From Pyropia haitanensis (taxonomy: Eukaryota; Rhodophyta; Bangiophyceae; Bangiales; Bangiaceae), in assembly GCA_008729055.1 (NCBI GenBank), contig SDUX01000008.1, positions 3,621,756 through 3,685,755 of the forward strand: DNA of 64,000 bases. Direction: 5' to 3'. Made by a program: the position numbers and the translations under genes. Each line of letters starts with the position of its first letter. Position 1 is the stretch's first letter. Below are positions 52,726 to 63,529 of the stretch, piece by piece. The notes under the pieces are model-generated. The model was not told where the DNA came from. It saw only the letters and a list, made by a program, of their open reading frames with translations, and ran no database searches.

Positions 52726-53637
52726 AACCGGCCTGCTCGACCGAGAGCAAGACCAAGAGCCCACGTGGGGCATGGCGATGTGCAGCGTGGCAGTAGGAGA
52801 GGCCAGATCCGGGCTGGGCGCGCTGTCCAGCTAGGACGCGGGCAACTGGCCGGCGCGAGCGCATGAACTTAGCCACATAAGCCACAACTGTATGCAAGTA
52901 ACAGAACAAATTTCTGTACACAGTTCTTTGTCGGTCGCATTGACGTACGATAAAATACTTGTATTCCAATCGATATAAATTTAGATCAGTTAGAAAAACA
53001 ACTGGACCAGGTGGCTCTCAGCAAAAGGAAGTAACCCCGGGTATATCTAACGGATTGGCAATTGCGCCAGCACGTCAGCGAGTCATGCGGACGCATCACC
53101 CACTGCGGATCGTAAACACTGCCGGGGCCCCTTATGTACTGTACGGTCTGGGCTGCAGGTACATTGTCCGTGAAGACCAATGGGCCCACTGCGCCGACCA
53201 GACCGCACGCTTTCAGAAGCGGGCCAGTACGTGTGACAGCCGCCACTCGTAGTCACTGTTAGCATGCGTCGGACGGTCAGCGTTTTAACAGTGGTCTACA
53301 GCGCGCGCGCGTGTCCGCGCCGGTCATGCTTGGATGCCAATCGAGGAGGTGTCAGTGCGCTGCGCGCCACGTATCTCAACACGGCATTCTGCCCGCATTG
53401 TGGGGCGACACAGCGCCGTCACCCCCTTTCCACCTGTCACTGTCGCTGGTGGCCCTCACTTCAGGACAACGCTTTTGATGTCGACCGCCTTCGTCCTTTT
53501 ACCATAATTCTCACTCGGGGGTCGTGCTGGCATCACTCTGTACGTACCCCCCCCCTCTGTCCTTGTGCGCCCATCACTTCGGCGTGCTGACCACCCTGAC
53601 TTCATCCCCCCTCACGTGCACTGGCATCTCTGCGCCC
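52726..53637. other. AT-richer region with a possible decayed element ORF
   Basis: 52,860-53,060 is the most AT-rich stretch of the window. The frame 53,264-53,590 (ATG start, 108 codons) contains NTAFCPHCGATQRRHPLSTC. Its Cys/His spacing resembles the zinc knuckle at the end of non-LTR reverse transcriptases, but the match is weak and no polymerase domain was found. It may be a remnant. Confidence 0.25.
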
Positions 53638-55345
53638 TGCTAAGCACTCTGAGGTCCGACCCGTCTCGCCCCAATGTGGTGACAGTGTCAGGGTCACTGC
53701 CCTCAACACACCGTGAGAGCCGATTCTTGTTGTGGGCGTACAAGGTCTTCAACAACTGCATTAAACACCCCAACCCTGCGAGCCACCCCCAGGTTATGCT
53801 CTCTCTGTACAACGTAAAAAGTCCACGGTCACCAGCGTCACACGCCCGTGGCTGGAATCGAGCGCGGTGGAGACGCATTGACAAAATTGTTTCGGGACGG
53901 ATTGTGCAGCTTTTACTTTTTTCAGTACGTGCCCCGCCACCCCCGGCAGGAATCGTCCCTCCGCCCGCCCGTCGACACCACTCCCACGCCGCCACCCCGA
54001 CCCCACCCACGCCACGCCCCACGGCACCGACGCCACGCCCGTACCCTCCCCTGTACTACACCTGCCCGCCGGGGGCTGCCGCCGCCGCCACGGGCTGCCG
54101 TCGCACCAGGCCACCGCCGCATCAGCCTTCCTCCGCCCCGGGCTCATGCCGCCCCGGGCGCCCGCTAGCACGGGTTGCAGCCCCCTACCCTGCCCCCTAT
54201 CTCCTCTTGCGCGCCGTCGAAGTGTTTCGGCAGCGGCCGGCGGCAGTGGTAGCCAGCTGTGGGAGCTCGCGGCGGCGGTGAGCCGGGGGCAGCAGCCCGC
54301 GTTGGCACCCAAGCGCCCAAGCTCAAGTGGTGGTCAGGGGCGCCGCCGGGCCGAAAGTGGCAGGCTGGGGGCGGCAGCCGGCGGCGCTGACGGCCAGCGG
54401 TGGCGGCGGCGGCGGCGGCGGCAATCAGCGGCGGCGGCAGTCGCCAGCGGTGACGGCGGCAGATGGTGGTGGCGATGGCAGCCAACGGCGGAGGAGTTTC
54501 TAGGGTGGCAGCCTGCCGTTGCAATGGTTGCCGCGGGGGTGACCGTGGCGGCAGCCTGTCGGAGCACGCGGCGGCGGCGGGCCGAGGGCGGTGGGAAAGG
54601 GGTAGCATCAGCTACCAGTCGCCGGGGGCTACCGCCGCTATCAGGGACAGACTTGGGCAGAATGTCGGTGGCAGGATTACAGCTGCCAGCAGTGGCTGCC
54701 CGCACCGGCAGGCCTCACTGCAGTCGGAACCTAGCTGCCGGCGACAGCCGCAGCGGGTGGTTGCATCCAGGTGCCGGCGACGGCTACAGACGGAGGAGAA
54801 AGTCAAGGTCAGCGACGACAGCCGGCGGCGACAACCTGCTACATACGGCAGCCGGCGACCGCGGCGGCCGCCCGGGGTGGCGGCAGCCCTAGGCGGCGGC
54901 GGCAGCACCCGGCGGGAAGGAGCGCTGCAGGGGTCGTCACGGGAACGGCGTGGGTGTGCTAGTGATGGCTGCGTGCGTGCGTGGGTGCCGGCAGCGGCGA
55001 CCTCGAGAGCGGCGGCGGCGGCGGGCCGCCTGCTGCGGCAGGGGGGGTGGGGGGGGGCACGTACTAAAAAAAACACAAACCTGCACAATCCGTGGCGAAA
55101 CATTTCTTTTAGAATATGGCTTCGCAGTACTGTTCCACCGCGCTCGATTCAGCACATGGCGTCAGACGCTGGTGACGTCGCGGAGCTTTACGTTGCATAG
55201 ACACGTCATAACTTGGGGTGCCCCACAGGAGTTTAGCGCTCAATGCACCGTTGAAGGCCCTATGGGCGCACAACACCTCACGGCTCTCATGAGGTGTTCC
55301 AATGGTGTCTTTATGAGCTGCGTTTTTGTCATATACGTATGTCAC
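53638..55345. mobile_element. inverted pair of diverged element ends flanking GC-rich core
   Basis: The segment 53,640-53,945 and the reverse complement of 55,045-55,345 align over about 300 bases. Shared blocks include the gtacgtgcc end, cggattgtgcag, atcgagcgcggtgga and caacgtaaa. Translated toward the centre, both give related peptides (THRESRFLLWAYKVFNN and PHESREVLCAHRAFNG; SLYNVKSPRS and SMQRKAPRR). The two copies have diverged at many sites. The 1.1 kb between them is GGC-rich with no ORF I recognise. It could be an element with long terminal inverted repeats, or two opposed fragments of one family. Confidence 0.5.
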
Positions 55346-55380
55346 GAGCGGGGTGGCTGCTGACCGTGCTTGGGCCGGAC

Positions 55381-58300
55381 TCCCCTCCTCGCTTGGAAGT
55401 AAGACCACACATTTGATCCTTTCATGAGTACAATCACTCAAGGGGGCACCAATCGCACATTCGGGCAAGCGCCCGCCCGCTGCCACGAGCGGCTGCAGAC
55501 GGCGGCTGGTGGCCACCATGTGGGTCGGCGGGAGCCAACTGTTGGGTACTGTATGCAGTGGAAGGAGGAGGGGGACAGCAACGAACGGCGGGCCCGCACG
55601 AGCGTGGCGATCACAGGCAGCGCCCACGGGCGGCAGCCACCGCTGGCTGCCACGGGCGGGAGCCACGAGTGGCGGGCGGCCACGAGCGGCGGGCGGCCAC
55701 TGGCGGCAACCACTGTTGGAGACCTGCCGGCTGCCGGGGACGGCCGGCGGGTAATTGGCCCTGACCTCAAGGCGACAAACGCTGGCGGCTCGCTGCGGCA
55801 CCTGCTTGGGCGGCTGGAACCGGCTATCGGTGGTAGCTGGAGGAGGGCGTCAGCAACAGGCGGCCGGCCGCAGCCACAAGCAGCAACTACCGCCGGCGAC
55901 TACAGTCGGCCGCCGCGGGCAGCGGGTGGCGGCGAGTTGCGCCGTTGGGTGGGCGGCGACGCCGGGAGGCAGCCACGGCTGGCGGCCATGGGCGGCGGCC
56001 ACGGCCGGCAACCACGGCCGGCGGCCACCGTCGCCCGCCGCGGGCAGCGGGTGGCGGCGAGTTGCGCCGTTGGGTGGGCGGCGGCGCCGGGCGGCAGCCA
56101 CGGCTGGCGGCAACCATCGCCGGCGGCCACGGCCAGTGGCCACGGCCGGCAACCACGGCAGGCGGCCACCGTCGCCCGCCGCGGGCAGCGGGTGGCGGCG
56201 AGTTGCCCCGTTGGGTGGGCGGCGGCGCCGGGCGGCAGCCACGGCTGGCGGCAACCATCGCCGGCGGCCACGGCCAGTGGCCACGGCCGGCAACCACGGC
56301 AGGCGGCCACCGTCGCCCGCCGCGGGCAGCGGGTGGCGGCGAGTTGCCCCGTTGGGTGGGCGGCGGCGCCGGGCGGCAGCCACGGCTGGCGGCAACCATC
56401 GCCGGCGGCCACGGCCAGTGGCCACGGCCGGCAACCACGGCAGGCGGCCACCGTCGCCCGCCGCGGGCAGCGGGTGGCGGCGAGTTGCCCCGTTGGGTGG
56501 GCGGCGGCGCCGGGCGGCAGCCACGGCTGGCGGCAACCATCGCCGGCGGCGACGGCCAGTGGCCACGGCCGGCAACCACGGCAGGCGGCCACCGTCGGCC
56601 ACCGCGGGCAGCGGGTGGCGGCTAGATGCGTCGTCAGGTGCGCGGCGGCACCGGGCGGAAACCATGGCCGGCGGCAACCATCGCCGGCGGCCACGGCCAG
56701 TGGCCACGGCCGGCAACCACGGCCGGCGGCCACCGTCGGCCGCCGTGGGCAGCGGGTGGCGGCGAGTTGCCCCGTTGGGTGGGCGGCAGCGCCGGGCGGC
56801 AGCCACGGCTGGCGGCCATGGGCGGCGGCCACGGCCGGCAACCACGGCCGGCGGCCACCGACGGCCGCCGCGGGCAGCGGGTGGCGACTAGTTGCGCCGT
56901 TGGGTGGGCGGCAGCGCCGGGCGGCAGCCACGGCTGGCGGCCATGGGCGGCGGCCACGGCCGGCAACCACGGCCTGCGGCCACCGTCGGCCACCGCGGGC
57001 AGCGGGTGGCGGCTAGTTGCGCCGTTGGGTGGGCTGCAGCGCCGGGCGGCAGCCACGGCTGGCGGCCATGGGCGGCGGCCACGGCCGGCATCTGCTTGGG
57101 CGGCGGGAACTGGCTTTTTGTGGTGACTGGAGGAGGTGGGCCAGCAACTGGCGACGGGCCTGCTGCAGGGCGGCAGCCATGGGCGGTGGGCGACGGAATA
57201 CGGCGGCGAGCCCGGGGTTGTGGCCACGGGCGGCAGGCCGCAAGGAGCCATTTGCTACCGCCGGCGGCTGGCATCTGCCGGTGGCATTCCGGCTGTTGTA
57301 GTTGGCCGGCGGTAGGCACAGGCGTCAATGAAGCAGCCTTCGGCGGCCCGCGGCGGATGCGCCCTGCGGCTGTCACCGGCGGTCGTCGCGTGTGTCCTGC
57401 TGAGATTGGGTGTGGCGAGAGGCTCGTAAGTAGTAATAAAAACTTCTTCCTTTCACTACGGCGGTGCCATGGCAGTGCTCACGTACCTAGTGCAGCCGGT
57501 GCCCTCTGGCCACAGTTACTCCCACCACCTTCGCCGCCGGCTGGCCGCGATTTTGCTGCCAGGAGCTGCCCACGCCCCTCCACTCTGTGCTTCGGCGGCG
57601 GGCTGTCGTCGACCACCTCGCGGCCACTACCGTCGCGGATACCACAGCCTGAGCAGTCCGGGCGACTCCAGATGGCGCCCCCCCCCCCACACTCTCCTTG
57701 CTAACATCAGCTCGTTCCGTCCCTGGTCGGCTACTGGGCGTTGGCGACCGTGTGCTTCGGCCCCCGCGCGCGGTGGCTGCCTTTGTGTGTGCACCCCACT
57801 AGGGACGACTGGCCGCCTGTGGGGAGGGTGTGTTTTTAAAACCCGCGTGACTGCGCCGGCGTTCCGTCCTCATTTCGTGCGCGCTGGGCTCCGTCGCGGG
57901 GGGTAGACGCAAACAGCACTGGGGTTGGGGGGGGGGCAAAGGAGACAGCACCACTGGGGGCGCCAGCGACCACCCAGGACAACTGAACACGTCAGCACGA
58001 ACACAATTGCTTATGGCAGAAACGCTCTCAGTACGGGATACTCAATCGCAATTATATGTATCTCCGGCCTGCCTGTTATCTCGTGGGGTATCTGACGAAT
58101 CAGATGCATCGTTTCCTTGATCCGATACGCTGTCACACGCTGCCAGCCATGCACTCTGGGGAGTTTTGTTCGCACTGTATTGATGAGTACAGTGTTTAAA
58201 TGCGGCCTGCAACCTGGTCAGCGGCTGGCTCTCGATTGCGTGCGACTGAAGCGCCGGCATGTAGCGTCCCTCTTACCCCACCGCGGCCCATCGAGCGCCC

Positions 58301-58996
58301 GCTTCACTGTTCTCTGTCGGCCCAATCGTCCTGGTCGCCACACAGACTGGTAGCTTCCATACTTTTCACATTCAGAGCACGCGAGCAGGTGTGTGTCGCA
58401 GAACACAATCCTAGCTCTACCTTCAAGGGGTGCATCATGTCCGCGTCGCCTCTTGGGTTCCGCTGCTCAGAGACACCAGTGATGTTGAAACATCTTGCAT
58501 TGTGTTTTAGTCAGCAAAAATGTTCTACCTTCCTACTGCACTCGATTGCCTCTGTACAAAGTGCGGGAAGGCGCTGCCATTCTGTCATGATGCTGCGCTA
58601 CACTCGTCCCCTTTGAGCGCTTGTGAGCTTCAAGGTCCACCTCTTTTTAACAGGAACTGACACCAAGTATGTCTGGAAGCTACCGCGTACCGAAGCCGGT
58701 AAGCGTGGTTGGCCCTGTACAATGCTCCCCGCTTTGATAAGACGGGTGATAGACGCCGCGGCGCAACTGCATACCCGTACAGCGTCACTGTGGAAGAAAA
58801 TTGTGGTCCAGATGGTCGAACACACTGCTTGGATGTTACCCATACAACCTACTTGGGGTTGAGGCGCTGGACGGCATTGCGCAGCACGCCCTCGCACTCA
58901 CCTCAGAATAGCCACTCTAAGGGCTCACTTGACCCTTTTCTCATCGTTTCCGACACATTCTGAGGCCGTCGGGGTGATCAGCGATGTCGTTTTAGT
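55381..58996. repeat. left arm of a 3.6-kb inverted repeat
   Basis: For positions from about 57,700 to 58,996 the reverse complement is found exactly at 118,147 minus the position, with essentially no mismatch. Further out the arms stay in register after one-base steps and two extra repeat units on the right. The arm contains a minisatellite (55,890-57,085) and moderately GC-rich sequence with small ORFs (for example 58,200-58,616 and 58,623-58,862) that have no recognised domain. The outer end pairs with the base next to the N gap, so the true arm may be longer. Confidence 0.93.
55890..57085. repeat. minisatellite in left arm, units of 125 and 141 bp
   Basis: The anchor agcgggtggcgg occurs at 55,921, 56,046, 56,187, 56,328, 56,469, 56,610, 56,751, 56,876 and 57,001. 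The spacings are 125, then five of 141, then 125, 125. The long unit has an extra 16 bases in the caaccatcgccggcgg part. Long open frames in this stretch exist on both strands and are a by-product of the repeat. Confidence 0.93.
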
Positions 58997-59150
58997 CGAT
59001 GAGGGTTCTTTAGCAGAATGGTTTCCGACGCACCAGAAGCCGGTTTTCTTGGCGTTCGCTCCCTAACGTACCACTATGCATACCCTGCCTGATGGCCGTA
59101 CAACGCGTTCTGGGATTCAAAGAGAAACCATTCTTTATCCCTTTCAATGG
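58997..59150. other. 154-bp spacer at the palindrome centre
   Basis: This is the only sequence of the palindrome without an inverted partner. The arms meet it at gtcgttttagt on the left and actaaaacgac on the right. Across the left junction a frame stays open (AVGVISDVVLVDEGSLAEWF), so the left side may be the original continuous sequence and the spacer the inversion joint. It has no resemblance to a sequencing adapter that I can recognise. Confidence 0.7.
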
Positions 59151-62100
59151 ACTAAAACGACATCGCTGATCACCCCGACGGCCTCAGAATGTGTCGGAAA
59201 CGATGAGAAAAGGGTCAAGTGAGCCCTTAGAGTGGCTATTCTGAGGTGAGTGCGAGGGCGTGCTGCGCAATGCCGTCCAGCGCCTCAACCCCAAGTAGGT
59301 TGTATGGGTAACATCCAAGCAGTGTGTTCGACCATCTGGACCACAATTTTCTTCCACAGTGACGCTGTACGGGTATGCAGTTGCGCCGCGGCGTCTATCA
59401 CCCGTCTTATCAAAGCGGGGAGCATTGTACAGGGCCAACCACGCTTACCGGCTTCGGTACGCGGTAGCTTCCAGACATACTTGGTGTCAGTTCCTGTTAA
59501 AAAGAGGTGGACCTTGAAGCTCACAAGCGCTCAAAGGGGACGAGTGTAGCGCAGCATCATGACAGAATGGCAGCGCCTTCCCGCACTTTGTACAGAGGCA
59601 ATCGAGTGCAGTAGGAAGGTAGAACATTTTTGCTGACTAAAACACAATGCAAGATGTTTCAACATCACTGGTGTCTCTGAGCAGCGGAACCCAAGAGGCG
59701 ACGCGGACATGATGCACCCCTTGAAGGTAGAGCTAGGATTGTGTTCTGCGACACACACCTGCTCGCGTGCTCTGAATGTGAAAAGTATGGAAGCTACCAG
59801 TCTGTGTGGCGACCAGGACGATTGGGCCGACAGAGAACAGTGAAGCGGGCGCTCGATGGGCCGCGGTGGGGTAAGAGGGACGCTACATGCCGGCGCTTCA
59901 GTCGCACGCAATCGAGAGCCAGCCGCTGACCAGGTTGCAGGCCGCATTTAAACACTGTACTCATCAATACAGTGCGAACAAAACTCCCCAGAGTGCATGG
60001 CTGGCAGCGTGTGACAGCGTATCGGATCAAGGAAACGATGCATCTGATTCGTCAGATACCCCACGAGATAACAGGCAGGCCGGAGATACATATAATTGCG
60101 ATTGAGTATCCCGTACTGAGAGCGTTTCTGCCATAAGCAATTGTGTTCGTGCTGACGTGTTCAGTTGTCCTGGGTGGTCGCTGGCGCCCCCAGTGGTGCT
60201 GTCTCCTTTGCCCCCCCCCCAACCCCAGTGCTGTTTGCGTCTACCCCCCGCGACGGAGCCCAGCGCGCACGAAATGAGGACGGAACGCCGGCGCAGTCAC
60301 GCGGGTTTTAAAAACACACCCTCCCCACAGGCGGCCAGTCGTCCCTAGTGGGGTGCACACACAAAGGCAGCCACCGCGCGCGGGGGCCGAAGCACACGGT
60401 CGCCAACGCCCAGTAGCCGACCAGGGACGGAACGAGCTGATGTTAGCAAGGAGAGTGTGGGGGGGGGGCGCCATCTGGAGTCGCCCGGACTGCTCAGGCT
60501 GTGGTATCCGCGACGGTAGTGGCCGCGAGGTGGTCGACGACAGCCCGCCGCCGAAGCACAGAGTGGAGGGGCGTGGGCAGCTCCTGGCAGCAAAATCGCG
60601 GCCAGCCGGCGGCGAAGGTGGTGGGAGTAACTGTGGCCAGAGGGCACCGGCTGCACTAGGTACGTGAGCACTGCCATGGCACCGCCGTAGTGAAAGGAAG
60701 AAGTTTTTATTACTACTTACGAGCCTCTCGCCACACCCAATCTCAGCAGGACACACGCGACGACCGCCGGTGACAGCCGCAGGGCGCATCCGCCGCGGGC
60801 CGCCGAAGGCTGCTTCATTGACGCCTGTGCCTACCGCCGGCCAACTACAACAGCCGGAATGCCACCGGCAGATGCCAGCCGCCGGCGGTAGCAAATGGCT
60901 CCTTGCGGCCTGCCGCCCGTGGCCACAACCCCGGGCTCGCCGCCGTATTCCGTCGCCCACCGCCCATGGCTGCCGCCCTGCAGCAGGCCCGTCGCCAGTT
61001 GCTGGCCCACCTCCTCCAGTCACCACAAAAAGCCAGTTCCCGCCGCCCAAGCAGATGCCGGCCGTGGCCGCCGCCCATGGCCGCCAGCCGTGGCTGCCGC
61101 CCGGCGCTGCAGCCCACCCAACGGCGCAACTAGCCGCCACCCGCTGCCCGCGGTGGCCGACGGTGGCCGCAGGCCGTGGTTGCCGGCCGTGGCCGCCGCC
61201 CATGGCCGCCAGCCGTGGCTGCCGCCCGGCGCTGCAGCCCACCCAACGGCGCAACTAGCCGCCACCCGCTGCCCGCGGTGGCCGACGGTGGCCGCAGGCC
61301 GTGGTTGCCGGCCGTGGCCGCCGCCCATGGCCGCCAGCCGTGGCTGCCGCCCGGCGCTGCCGCCCACCCAACGGCGCAACTAGTCGCCACCCGCTGCCCG
61401 CGGCGGCCGTCGGTGGCCGCCGGCCGTGGTTGCCGGCCGTGGCCGCCGCCCATGGCCGCCAGCCGTGGCTGCCGCCCGGCGCTGCCGCCCACCCAACGGG
61501 GCAACTCGCCGCCACCCGCTGCCCACGGCGGCCGACGGTGGCCGCCGGCCGTGGTTGCCGGCCGTGGCCACTGGCCGTGGCCGCCGGCGATGGTTGCCGC
61601 CGGCCATGGTTTCCGCCCGGTGCCGCCGCGCACCTGACGACGCATCTAGCCGCCACCCGCTGCCCGCGGTGGCCGACGGTGGCCGCCTGCCGTGGTTGCC
61701 GGCCGTGGCCACTGGCCGTCGCCGCCGGCGATGGTTGCCGCCAGCCGTGGCTGCCGCCCGGCGCCGCCGCCCACCCAACGGGGCAACTCGCCGCCACCCG
61801 CTGCCCGCGGCGGGCGACGGTGGCCGCCTGCCGTGGTTGCCGGCCGTGGCCACTGGCCGTGGCCGCCGGCGATGGTTGCCGCCAGCCGTGGCTGCCGCCC
61901 GGCGCCGCCGCCCACCCAACGGGGCAACTCGCCGCCACCCGCTGCCCGCGGCGGGCGACGGTGGCCGCCTGCCGTGGTTGCCGGCCGTGGCCACTGGCCG
62001 TGGCCGCCGGCGATGGTTGCCGCCAGCCGTGGCTGCCGCCCGGCGCCGCCGCCCACCCAACGGGGCAACTCGCCGCCACCCGCTGCCCGCGGCGGGCGAC

Positions 62101-63030
62101 GGTGGCCGCCTGCCGTGGTTGCCGGCCGTGGCCACTGGCCGTGGCCGCCGGCGATGGTTGCCGCCAGCCGTGGCTGCCGCCCGGCGCCGCCGCCCACCCA
62201 ACGGGGCAACTCGCCGCCACCCGCTGCCCGCGGCGGGCGACGGTGGCCGCCTGCCGTGGTTGCCGGCCGTGGCCACTGGCCGTGGCCGCCGGCGATGGTT
62301 GCCGCCAGCCGTGGCTGCCGCCCGGCGCCGCCGCCCACCCAACGGCGCAACTCGCCGCCACCCGCTGCCCGCGGCGGGGCGACGGTGGCCGCCGGCCGTG
62401 GTTGCCGGCCGTGGCCGCCGCCCATGGCCGCCAGCCGTGGCTGCCTCCCGGCGTCGCCGCCCACCCAACGGCGCAACTCGCCGCCACCCGCTGCCCGCGG
62501 CGGCCGACTGTAGTCGCCGGCGGTAGTTGCTGCTTGTGGCTGCGGCCGGCCGCCTGTTGCTGACGCCCTCCTCCAGCTACCACCGATAGCCGGTTCCAGC
62601 CGCCCAAGCAGGTGCCGCAGCGAGCCGCCAGCGTTTGTCGCCTTGAGGTCAGGGCCAATTACCCGCCGGCCGTCCCCGGCAGCCGGCAGGTCTCCAACAG
62701 TGGTTGCCGCCAGTGGCCGCCCGCCGCTCGTGGCCGCCCGCCACTCGTGGCTCCCGCCCGTGGCAGCCAGCGGTGGCTGCCGCCCGTGGCGCTGCCTGTG
62801 ATCGCCACGCTCGTGCGGGCCCGCCGTTCGTTGCTGTCCCCTCCTCCTTCCACTGCATACAGTACCCAACAGTTGGCTCCCGCGACCCACATGGTGGCCA
62901 CCAGCCGCCGTCTGCAGCCGCTCGTGGCAGCGGGCGGGCGCTTGCCCGAATGTGCGATTGGTGCCCCCTTGAGTGATTGTACTCATGAAAGGATCAAATG
63001 TGTGGTTCTTACTTCCAAGCGAGGAGGGGA
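59151..63030. repeat. right arm of the inverted repeat
   Basis: It is the reverse complement of the left arm from the spacer to the N gap, 264 bases longer. The surplus is one 125-base and one 141-base minisatellite unit, less two bases. Single-base indels in homopolymers become more frequent toward the gap (for example near 62,380 and 62,780-62,900). Confidence 0.93.
61058..62520. repeat. minisatellite in right arm
   Basis: The same 125/141-bp units as in the left arm, in reverse orientation, with two more units. Three near-identical 125-base copies stand side by side at the inner end. Confidence 0.9.
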
Positions 63031-63529
63031 NNNNNNNNNNNNNNNNNNNNNNNNNNNNNNNNNNNNNNNNNNNNNNNNNNNNNNNNNNNNNNNNNNNNNN
63101 NNNNNNNNNNNNNNNNNNNNNNNNNNNNNNNNNNNNNNNNNNNNNNNNNNNNNNNNNNNNNNNNNNNNNNNNNNNNNNNNNNNNNNNNNNNNNNNNNNNN
63201 NNNNNNNNNNNNNNNNNNNNNNNNNNNNNNNNNNNNNNNNNNNNNNNNNNNNNNNNNNNNNNNNNNNNNNNNNNNNNNNNNNNNNNNNNNNNNNNNNNNN
63301 NNNNNNNNNNNNNNNNNNNNNNNNNNNNNNNNNNNNNNNNNNNNNNNNNNNNNNNNNNNNNNNNNNNNNNNNNNNNNNNNNNNNNNNNNNNNNNNNNNNN
63401 NNNNNNNNNNNNNNNNNNNNNNNNNNNNNNNNNNNNNNNNNNNNNNNNNNNNNNNNNNNNNNNNNNNNNNNNNNNNNNNNNNNNNNNNNNNNNNNNNNNN
63501 NNNNNNNNNNNNNNNNNNNNNNNNNNNNN
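63031..63529. other. assembly gap, 499 N
   Basis: A run of 499 N separates the right arm from a further partial copy of itself. Its length is presumably an estimate. Confidence 0.99.

Noticed and set aside
55424..57016. 530-residue repeat protein and its mirror ORFs on the right arm
   Set aside because: Generated by the 125/141-bp minisatellite. The 125-base unit is not a multiple of three, so the frame changes between units and no protein is conserved.
58623..58862. 79-codon ORF (SFKVHLFLTGTDTKYVWKLP) as a transposase DDE fragment
   Set aside because: A faint resemblance to piggyBac-type strands was considered, but no catalytic triad or longer similarity could be read, so no function is given.
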